A stretch of 26,718 nt of DNA, from assembly GCA_034696485.1 (NCBI GenBank), contig JAQIWT010000233.1, positions 1 through 26,718 on the forward strand. Direction: 5' to 3'. The DNA comes from Isohypsibius dastychi (Eukaryota > Tardigrada > Eutardigrada > Parachela > Isohypsibiidae). Made by a program: the position numbers and the translations under genes. The notes under the pieces were generated by a model. It was not told the DNA's origin, made no database searches, and saw only the letters and a program-made list of their open reading frames with translations. Positions 19,055 through 26,718 of the stretch are shown in pieces (positions within the stretch are counted from its first letter, which is position 1; every line of letters starts with the position of its first letter).

Positions 19055-21281
19055 TCAACGAGCAAACTTGGCCTTCTTCGCTGGTGCTCCATCCTTCTTG
19101 GCGCTAGCTGTATTTTTCGCCATGTACTCAGCAGCAGCTTTTCTGACTTCCGCAGCCATACCAGGAATCGCAGCAATCTCCTCAAATCCTCCAGCTAGGA
19201 CGAATTCCGTCACACGTGGAGCAATGAAATCCAACGCCATCTTTCGGAGAGCTGGCCGATCAACATTAAACGAGAGAACGAGCGCTTTTGCTGCATTCTC
19301 CACGGTGACCTCCCGCAAGGCCCACGGTATAAGGTGAACTAATCGAGCTCGCAGTGAAGAGACATTGTTATCAGCGGCAAATTTCAAAGCATCCGTTGCA
19401 TTTTCGATGGACAGATCTGAGACAATCGGCTCAATGGCTTCTTTTTGTAGCTCACGCAACCCGAATCTCTCTGCAGCGATAAGTACTTTCTTGTTCTGTT
19501 CCAGGGTCATGTCTCGTTTCTCTTTCAAGAATTCAAAGACGATTTCCAGCGTTTCGCCGTCGAAGCAGAGAGTTGATCCTTCTTTGGGATCCTTAATGGC
19601 TTCCACAATTTTGTCAAAATATGGAATCTCAGCCAGGATATGCTTCTCAACGCGGAAGCGATAACCATCGGAGGATTTCAGGATGCATTCATCCGCATCC
19701 GGTCCGTCCGGGTCTGGTTTTGGAACCGACCCTAGCAAAAGCGGCACGATGGTTGGGATCGTGGCGATGGGTTGAGTTCCGCCAGAAATGACGCTGAAGA
19801 CGATTTCAGTACGAATGCGAAGGCAATCGTCCTCTCTGTACCGTGGATTGTCGGCCAACGCGGAAAAAGAGATGCGCCCAATGCACTTGTAATCGGACAG
19901 ACGCAATGTGCGAAGTTTGGGATCTACGTCTCCGCCAATATTTATCGTACACCCCTCATAGACTTGACATGCTCCTTTATATGAGGGGGTGTACGATAAA
20001 TATTGGCGGACACGTACTCCCTTAAAACTGGTCGCTTCCACGGTACTCGAGAAAACAGTCTCTTCTTTCCAGCCGATGATTCTGTAAACAATCAAGACTG
20101 TCTTCATACCAGAATCCAGCATTACATAACAAAATCAAAAGAAGAATTCATGTTCTGCAGAGTAGAAATGGCTCATCTTGACTATTCAGAAATTTATCCA
20201 AGCTGAGAATCTGAATCTTCAAAAGTTAAATGCACTTGAAGTTCAATACCTTCGAAATGGTTACGCCACTCACGCCGTTACATACGTGGCTGAGCAATTG
20301 AAACCGCTAACCATAAGCGGTACACACCGCTTCTTCCATGCCCCTTCTCACCATCTATCCCAGTACATCAGCGATTCAAAATCATATCTTTGATTCTCAT
20401 CTTTTGTTGTCCTATTTTTCGCTTAGTTCTGAATTGATGCTCAAATCTGTGCTAATTATTCCGGATCACCGAAGTGATATATGGCCAAAAAAAATGATGA
20501 GGATATTTATTTCATGACTATTTGCGTTGAAAGGTGCGCCCAAACAGCCGTCAATTTGATTTGAAGAACAAAAGAAGTGTTGAGATGAGGTGCAGAAAAC
20601 AAATCAGAGAGCCTGAATTGTGTGACGTCATCATATCATATTCCTTTCCGCTGACTCGTGCTACTCTTAACTGGAGGCAGTTCTTTACTGCAACATGTTG
20701 CTCTATATGACGTTGCCGGGCGACAAGATGAGTTGGTTTCATGAATCAAATAGAAAACATCGGCCTTACGGTAATACTAGGTTCGCGTAAGGATTTGATT
20801 GTAGCCATCTTGACGGCCCATGTGTCAAATCTATGTATGGTGACCAACTCGCGAGAATTTCCTAGTTCAGTAGTTGGGAACAGCATCCATGTGCTCTGCT
20901 TCTACCCACATTTTTTCTCGAAAATGAAAACAATTCTGAAGTCCAGAAATTCCCAAATGCTAAAAAGTGCACTTACCTGACTTCCGTTTTTTCAGCCATA
21001 AGCTCGATATCGCCATTCCCTTCAAGCGCCAGGAATACATCCAAAGATTTACCCGGCGTTGCTGATCGATTCTTCTGGTTTTCCTGTCGTGCAACACAGA
21101 CAACCCAGCGGGACTGTCTCATTGCCTCGCCATAAGCTTTCAATTCCTCATTGAAGACAGAGGTTTGTATAGCCATTTTGACCTGTCTCTTGGCCACGTC
21201 AAAGTTTTCAATCATCATATTCAACGTCTGACAGTAGCGAACTGGATGTCCGTTCACAGACGAGGATGAAGCGGTGGCCAT
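19055..21281 (-). CDS. MATH-BTB domain protein with a palindrome-derived insertion, two exons (21281-20977, 20081-19055)
   Basis: The spliced frame gives 443 residues. Exon 1 ends GTCAG|GTAAGT and exon 2 begins after TTGTTTACAG, joining the same split Arg codon as in the paralogue at 268-1860. The protein has a MATH-like domain (about residues 15-200), a linker, BTB/POZ (about 232-320; ILKSSDGYRFRVEKH, IPYFDKIVEAI), BACK-like helices and the same tail (PAKKAKFAR). It is intact throughout, which argues that it is functional, probably as a Cullin-3 adaptor like other MATH-BTB proteins (inference). Relative to the paralogue it has about 29 extra residues near 128-157 within MATH; these are encoded by an inverted repeat (19919-20022). 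The intron is 895 bp, against 348 bp in the paralogue, and shows no gene inside it. A 16-nt 5' UTR separates ATG from an upstream acceptor, as in the paralogue. Confidence 0.85.
19919..20022. repeat. Short palindromic (MITE-like) insertion inside a coding exon
   Basis: 19931-19959 and 19981-20010 are near-perfect reverse complements (29 and 30 nt, one base bulged). Outside them the pairing continues imperfectly (GGGATCTACGTC against GGGAGTACGTG on opposite strands), giving arms of about 40 nt around a 21-nt loop. Both arms are translated in the MATH-BTB gene on the minus strand. Confidence 0.85.
20082..20976 (-). other. Intron of the second MATH-BTB gene
   Basis: GTAAGT donor and TTTACAG acceptor. 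Nothing recognisable is nested in it. Confidence 0.8.
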
Positions 21282-21297
21282 TTTACCGTGAAATGAT

Positions 21298-21542
21298 CTG
21301 AAAACATCAGTAGATTTCGATGACTTGAAATCGATCCCACCACAACATAACACGTTGCCTGTTGTAATTTCTAACACCAACTGACGATTCACCAACCAAA
21401 AACCGAACAAAACACTGAAAAATGGTCCGGTCAAATCGGATCCCCAAGCGAAGGTGAACAACAAAACAAAGGCTGATAGAAGAAAGCAGATTGGCAGAAA
21501 GGCGATTTCAAAACGCGGTCTATCGCTCTCGTTCTGTCTCAC
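21298..21542 (-). other. Probable 5' UTR intron of the second MATH-BTB gene
   Basis: A GATGTTTTCAG acceptor lies 16 nt before ATG. A GGG|GTGAGA donor candidate at 21542 sits next to a G-rich homopolymer. The geometry matches 21-251 upstream of the paralogue. Confidence 0.4.
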
Positions 21543-22796
21543 CCCCTCCCCCCCCCCCTCACGTTTTTGTTCCCTGAACAGTCTTTGAAGTTTGGTAAAG
21601 ATTACGAAACTGTAAAATTGGGCAACGGTTGAAGTGTTGAGCCAGAAATGAATTCTGAGAACATGTCGTTTTTGAGGCTGTGACGTAATTTGCGTCACAA
21701 AAATCTAAACCTGATCTTCCTTGTTTGGTGATCATGCTATCCTTCAACGAATTTACTGACAGTTTGTGGTTTGTTGACGGGAAATGGTTCATTTCGAAGT
21801 TTCAGTATGGAAATTGTAGCTCTATTGGATTTTAATTGTGGTAAGTTCCCTTTGTCAAATTAAGCGCACTTTGATAACGAAATAAGACCTTACTGTTTAT
21901 CAAAAGTGCGTGAGGCCACACCCCAGCTTGATGCAGGTTCTCCCCAAACAAGTTATTGCGGAACGGGTAAACCAATTTCTCTCTGACCTTTCCGAATTTC
22001 TGCTTCTACACCAAATCCTCTCCAGTTTCCAAGCTCGCTTTATTGAACAAGATACAAGCAGCAAACTTTTTGCTGCTTGTAGTAAGTTTGTTGAAATAAT
22101 CAGAGTTTGTCTCTGATTATCAGGTGCGTGCTGAGTTCTTCAGAAGTCACGGGAGCAGATTGCCCGCATCACGGCATGCACAGTCGGTGGATTCATCGGC
22201 GGACGTTCGAAAAATGAAATGTACCGCCATTCGCCCTTTCTTCTCATCTCACATCCCTAATTATGCTCTGAGCTCCAGCTATCTCCGCAAGTTTGAAACA
22301 AACGCGTTCTATGGAAGGCTAATTCTTCTTCAGTTCAAATATCGCACGTTCTGCAAATTTGTGAGGTGGCTTGCTGTATGATTCGCAGTGTTGACCATAG
22401 GCTTCTCGTGGAAACATTTTATTTTAATAATCTATGTAACGAAACCTTCCGCAGTCTCGGTTTATGCGTCCTCCATGTTCAACAGTTTCGCTGATGCGCA
22501 TCATATCCGCCAAATCAAAAGCCATATCAAAAGCCACTTATTTAGAAATAAAAAAACTGATTGCGAGAATATGTCACAAAACGTATAACGTAAAACAAGA
22601 AAAATGTTTAGTTCCTTCAACAATAAAAACGAAGTTTTGAATATACATCGCGTCAGCGACTGGGCGTAAGAAAATCGGCTATCTCAATGAAATTCAAAGA
22701 TACAAATGGACAGAACTAAAGGAGGAGAGTCATCGTTCTAGCATCTCCATCCTGTCATTCAAGGGGAAGTTTTGACTTTTTTCGCAGGAGATTCAT
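21543..22796. other. Intergenic region with two adjacent hairpins
   Basis: No gene is recognised. A C-rich homopolymer tract lies near 21541-21559 and two perfect stem-loops at 22053-22120. Open frames at 22124-22588 (+) show no domain. Confidence 0.4.
22053..22120. repeat. Two adjacent perfect stem-loops
   Basis: Hairpin 1 has arms of 11 bp (22053-22063 and 22071-22081) around AACTTTT. Hairpin 2 has arms of 10 bp (22096-22105 and 22111-22120) around TTTGT. Only 14 nt separate them. A structured RNA, or remnants of foldback DNA, are possible. Confidence 0.6.
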
Positions 22797-23408
22797 TCAA
22801 ACTACCATTGCTTTTCTGACATCCGCCGCTAAACCAGGAACCGAACCGATCTCCTCGAATCCACCTGCTAGCACGAAATCCTCTACGTTTGGAGCAGTCG
22901 TATCCAAAACTTTCTTCTTGTGAACTTGATTATCCATCTTTGCCGACAAAGTCAGCGCTTTCGCCGCATTTTCCCCCGTGACCTTTTCCAACAAAGATGG
23001 GACAAGGGAAATTAGTCGTGCTTTCAGAGATGCAACCCTTTTGTCGTTGGCGAATTCATAAGCGTCTACTGCTTTCCCGATGGACAGGTCCGTGACAAGC
23101 GGGTCCATAGCTTTCATCTGAAGCTCCTTCAACCCAAAAGTGTCGGCGGCCCCCAGAACTTTCTTGCTTACATCCAGGCTCATCACACGTTTTTCTTTCA
23201 AGGCGTCAAAAACAATCTCCAGCGTTTCCGCGTCGTAACGAAGAGTGGCCCCATCCTTCGGATTTTTAATGGCTGTGACGATTCCGTCGAAATATGGAAT
23301 GCCCGTGATGAGCTGCTTCTTACCACGGAAGCGACGGCCATCGGAGGAATTCAGGATGTACTCATCCTCATCCGGTCCGGCTGAATGTCTGTATTTCGAT
23401 TTCGGATC
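22797..23408 (-). pseudogene. Truncated third copy of the MATH-BTB family (BTB and BACK-like part only)
   Basis: The minus frame begins just after a TGA (23411-23409) and matches the paralogues from the linker (SAGPDEDE) through BTB (YILNSSDGRRFRGKKQLI, IPYFDGIVTAIKN) and the helical region (VMSLDVSKKV, FVLAGGFEEIGSVPGLA). It stops at TGA after VRKAMVV, about 25 residues short of the family's basic tail. The first exon and the rest of MATH are missing, and the 5' break coincides with the start of a tandem repeat. There is no Met near the family start. The remaining frame has no internal stop or frameshift, so decay is recent, or the fragment could be used as an exon. Confidence 0.75.
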
Positions 23409-24110
23409 TCAGTCGACTTGACAGCTTATATCGTGCATTACTGGAAGCGAAGCATCACTCAGCCAGGTTAGTTAAAATGCTCCATTTTGATCTCTCAAAT
23501 ATAGAGTCCAGCTAGAAATAACTGGCACCTAGGCAAATACCCTGGTCTTCTGTTGAATTATTCGAAAATGCAACAACCCTATCGCCATTTTTTTCAACAA
23601 TCAATAGTTCCTATTTCTTGTTCTAAGATTCGCGTGAACATCTTGTCGGATTGCCCGATACGGACAAATTCGGATCTCAGTCGACTTGACAGCTTACATC
23701 GTGCATTATTGGAATCCAGTCAGGTAAGGTGTCAGTCAAATTTTTGATATATGAACTCTGAATATAAGGTCCAGTTACAAACAACTGGCACCCAGGCGAA
23801 TACCCTGGTCATCCGTTATAATATTTCAAAATGCAAAAAACCTATCGCCGATTTTTTGTTAATTTGTAGTTTTGAATCGCTCATATTTTTGGACCAAGTG
23901 AATACTCCCCTTTGGATCGTCTAATACGGACAAATTTGGATCTCATTATTAGGTAAACTTTCCCTGAAACGTCATATTTCTCAGATCTCAATAAAGAGTC
24001 CAGTTAGAAATAACTGGCAACCAGGCGAATACCCCGGTCTTCTGTTGCAAAACTTAATAATGCAAACAGATTTATCGCCAATTTTTGGACGAATATGACG
24101 TCACAGTGTA
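23401..24110. repeat. Tandem repeat of about 267 bp, roughly 2.6 copies
   Basis: Units start at 23401, 23669 and 23935 with TT[CT]GGATCTCA. Each holds a conserved core (GTCCAG, then AACTGGCAMCCAGGCGAATAC, near 23503, 23768 and 23996) and a later block (ATGCAA ... CTATCGCC). The middle unit is most like the first over the leading 45 bp, and the third is cut short before a C-run at about 24115. No protein reading was recognised. Confidence 0.8.
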
Positions 24111-24238
24111 AATCCCCCCCCCCCTTTCCCCTTGAATACCTTTTCAAATTTCACTTTTACAATATGAACGCTAAGCATAGTTCTTTGAACGAGAAAGTGC
24201 AAGATAGTGGATAGCGTGTCAGGATTGTCCGGCGGAAT

Positions 24239-24863
24239 ATGAAAGACGGAGGCAAAGCTGGATTCAAGGATGATGATCCATTTGAGCAATTTCTTTCTTC
24301 TACGGCGGATCAGGAAATATCTTTGGAATGTGTGTTCTGCCAGACTTCGAAACAACAACACCTAATCTGTTTGCCAGAAGGTAATTCTGGTTTATTTTGA
24401 AGGTTACATCGTGTTAAGCATTATCTTTTGCTTTCAGGCGAGAAAGTGGGACTGAGATGTCTGACTAATCCAGTTCAAGTAAGTCTTCCAGTTTCGCTAA
24501 ACAATATGAACAAAATGAGAAATAGGTAATGTACGGCCTCACTTGTTATTTTATTTTTTTTTCTAGGTCCGCTGCAATGCGTGTGATTATTCGGCTCACA
24601 GTTTGCCTGGTCTTCGGAATCATTTGGCGAATAACGAGCAACATGTGGGAAATGTGGCTACCTTGCTGAAATTGCGGGACCTTCAATTAGCTAAAGCAAA
24701 CGAAGCTGCCTTATCAGTGCTTGATTTACTGTATATATCAACACGGAAACTGAAGGAATTCTGTTCGCTATGCACTTTCATTTCCAAATCGCAGTCGGCT
24801 TTCATGCATCATGTCAGAAGTTCGCCTAATTATGCAAAATGGAACAAAACTGGTCATGGCTGA
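24239..24863 (+). CDS. Small zinc-finger-like protein, three exons (24239-24380, 24439-24479, 24567-24863)
   Basis: The exons join in frame through two short introns (58 and 87 nt; donors AAG|GTAATT and CAA|GTAAGT, acceptors TGCTTTCAG and TTTTTTTCTAG) to give 159 residues. Three Cys pairs are visible. LECVFCQTSK is near residue 35. CNACDYSAHSLPGLRNHL spans 63-80, followed by NNEQH, in the C-x2-C ... H ... H order of a C2H2 finger. FCSLCTFISKSQSAFMHHV spans 128-146 and is a second C-x2-C-x12-H-H finger with its His pair adjacent. A helical stretch lies between them. C2H2 domains usually bind nucleic acid or protein; the role here is unknown. The start at 24239 is the first Met in frame. No clear AATAAA follows. 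It is convergent with the EHMT-like gene on the minus strand. Confidence 0.65.
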
Positions 24864-25347
24864 ACAGTTTATTTTGCACCCAGGTTCATTTTATTTGCCA
24901 CAATAGGTTTTTGTTATAGAAATATTATTTTGCGGAACTGAATTACAGGGAGAAGGTAATTTCGTTTTTTTCTGCTGAAATATGCAGAGTGGTCTTATGT
25001 TCGCCCGGCTCTCAAATTTCTATCGAGATTTTTCAAGAATTATTATTTTAGTGAGGTGAAGAAACAGCAGCTCATAAACGGGAGTGATGGAGGATAAATG
25101 TGAAATTCGTTAATTTAACAATGTACTGCTACGTGTTGCTGTACTCACTCATACCAGACATTTGAATCCTAGCGCTGCCATTCTTCAGACCTTTTGATTA
25201 CCGATCGTGCGAATGATATTTCACATTTTTCGCCCAGATTGATCAAATTGAACTCTAACTTGTCGCGAGGACCTTTGGGAGTCACATACTCGAGCAAATG
25301 ATAAAACAAACGAGATAAAAACAAACAAAGAAAGTCACGCGCAGACT
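24864..25347. other. Convergent intergenic region
   Basis: No open frame of note. It separates the 3' ends of the zinc-finger gene (+) and the EHMT-like gene (-). Confidence 0.4.
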
Positions 25348-25353
25348 TTTATT
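25348..25353 (-). terminator. Polyadenylation signal AATAAA (minus strand)
   Basis: TTTATT on the plus strand reads AATAAA on the minus strand, about 335 nt downstream of the stop at 25690-25688. It marks the likely mRNA 3' end of the EHMT-like gene. Confidence 0.5.
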
Positions 25354-25687
25354 CCAGCATTTCTGGCTAGCGAGATCAGCTCAAATCGGAATTAAGATCA
25401 GGGGCACAAGAACACGCGAGAATGAATCAAGATCAGAAAGGGAAAGAGAAGAGCAACAGGTCAAAGAGGAGTGCCCAGCAGGAGGCTGAGGCTAAATATA
25501 GACTGACCAATAACTACCCGCGACATTACTTCGAACTTGAAAACTTGTGTCGTCCTCGACACAATAACAATGCAACAAACAATACAAAAACATGACATTT
25601 TTTTGGATTTTCAAATTTTATCCTTTTTTTGGGATCAGGATCAGGAATCCGGAAAATCGATGATCCTTATGATAGGGCTGGAGGGGA

Positions 25688-26718
25688 TTAGATGTCTGGC
25701 GTGACGCAAATCGTATCAACGTCTGCGGTTGGTAAATGTCCGACTTCCAGTGCCATATTGTTCTCTACGTTGTAGGTTTCCTTTCCTTTGCGGCTGGACT
25801 GATACAGGCTTCGGTGCCAAGGGGGGGTGGTTGTTCGTTGTGGCAAGGAAAATGAGGACACTGATTCCGACCAACACTACACTTGCGGTGAAAATGGTGA
25901 CCTTTTTCACAGATCTGGAAATCCGACTGACCGTTTATGGCAGGGAACTGACCACACAGGCAAATCTCATGACGCTGCGCTCGAGCAAAGTGGTCAACAC
26001 AGAAAAAGGTCAACTGCCGAGTTCGGCTCTCGTCATTGACGAAAAGTCCGAGCGACTGGTACGAGTTCAGGCATTTCGACTCAAATGCTAGATGATTTCG
26101 GATTCTAGCCTCACATTGACCAACAACAAACATGCGAATAGTACCTTCTGCTTTCATCTGACCAGTCGATGCGCAGCAGGTTGACTGGGTGTGTGCTTCA
26201 CTAAGTCCAAACAAACGACTAGTTGAAGTGGGACTCTGTAGAGTTAGTCCTCCCAAAACACACAGAACTTGAGACTCACAGTGACTACACACAGAATTCG
26301 CTAGTCCATGAATAGAGGACAATGTAGCGTCATTGGCAACTGCTTTTGCCATCACGGCAATGTCTTCCGCGGTGAATGGGACATTTGGCAGAACAACGGG
26401 TACCAGTGCTCTGATCGCGTCTAACTCTGTCCGGTTGCCAACAACGGTCGGCTTTACGGACGTCACCCGCATATCGGTCGATCCAACTCGCTGAACGTAT
26501 ATCGGACGAGAACGTTCGAAAGTAATAGGTTCAGTGTTCGGGGAAACGTGTTCAATGGGGGAAGCCAGAAGAGCCGGTTGCTGAGGTGGTTCAGAAGTGC
26601 AGATTTCCATCTCGGTGGACTCACTCGAGGTACTGACAATGAACGCACAGTGGGGGCAATTTGGCGAACACAACTCGTGCCACTTGTGTCGTTGCTCACA
26701 CTCCCGCCAACCAGGCTC
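25688..26718 (-). CDS. EHMT/G9a-like cysteine-rich protein, 5' partial (exon 26718-25806, probable last exon 25722-25688)
   Basis: The minus frame is open from the window edge, so the gene continues beyond 26718. Near the C-terminus lies the pattern of the cysteine-rich, RING-like region of euchromatic histone methyltransferases (EHMT1/2): FFCVDHFARAQRHEICLCG, then CEKGHHFHRKC and CPHFPCHNE, i.e. C-x2-H ... H-x2-C-x-C-G ... H-x-x-H-x2-C ... CPH. A similar CEQRHKWHELC ... CPHC segment stands at the window edge, suggesting a second, upstream module. In EHMT proteins this region precedes ankyrin repeats and a SET domain, but neither follows here. Splicing at 25806/25805 to 25722 (83-nt intron, GT-AG) gives a short tail ending DTICVTPDI and a stop at 25688, and a polyA signal follows at 25348. 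The frame unspliced would stop at 25765. Assignment to EHMT rests on motif spacing only. Confidence 0.5.

Noticed and set aside
19919-20022. A retained intron instead of a palindromic insertion
   Set aside because: No GT-AG pair near its edges restores the paralogue's sequence; the best donor would also delete conserved residues.
24101-24361. 86-codon minus-strand ORF
   Set aside because: It overlaps exon 1 of the zinc-finger gene, which has consistent splice sites; the minus frame has no domain and ends in a homopolymer-coded glycine run.
25716-25910. 64-codon minus ORF with a membrane-span-like start
   Set aside because: It is an out-of-frame overlap with the EHMT-like exon; the hydrophobicity comes from reading the Cys/His-rich coding sequence in the wrong frame.

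Overview
This is a eukaryotic, almost certainly metazoan invertebrate, window. Evidence: GT-AG introns with pyrimidine-rich acceptors, AATAAA signals just after stop codons, MATH-BTB genes, a G9a/EHMT-type cysteine-rich domain, and decayed Ty3/gypsy-like LTR elements. My best guess is an ecdysozoan (a tardigrade is plausible; nematode or crustacean not excluded). This is inference; no marker in the window fixes the phylum. No tRNA, rRNA or CRISPR was recognised.

Layout. 1-1860: an intact two-exon MATH-BTB gene (+). 2004-2944: a small spliced membrane-protein gene (-), convergent with it. 3382-5460: one continuous reading frame with five in-frame stops and no visible frameshift; it looks like a decayed viral/retroelement envelope-type glycoprotein (signal peptide, cysteine-rich glycosylated ectodomain, C-terminal membrane anchor, basic tail). 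5461-8096: mostly gene-poor. 8097-11570: remains of a plus-strand LTR element (LTR end with TATA box and polyA signal, primer binding site, gag) and, 1 kb further on, a broken reverse transcriptase. 11810-13044: two small plus-strand genes, each with its own polyA signal. 13595-15830: a minus-strand gypsy-like element (primer binding site, gag with nonsense codons, aspartic protease, start of RT), broken at a long C/G homopolymer. 16113-16600: a decayed Ulp1/C48 peptidase-like domain. 16947-17802: a 14-bp-period minisatellite that is open in many frames.

18303-18443: a foldback inverted repeat. 19055-21281: a second MATH-BTB gene (-), whose MATH domain carries about 29 extra residues encoded by a short palindrome. 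22797-23408: a third, 5'- and 3'-truncated BTB copy, cut off exactly where a 267-bp tandem repeat (23401-24110) begins. 24239-24863: a three-exon zinc-finger-like gene (+). 25688-26718: the 3' part of an EHMT-like cysteine-rich gene (-) that runs off the window and appears to end without ankyrin repeats or a SET domain.

The host genes do not form a pathway. The picture is a MATH-BTB gene cluster, a family commonly acting as Cullin-3 substrate adaptors, being expanded and eroded by retroelements, foldback elements and tandem repeats.
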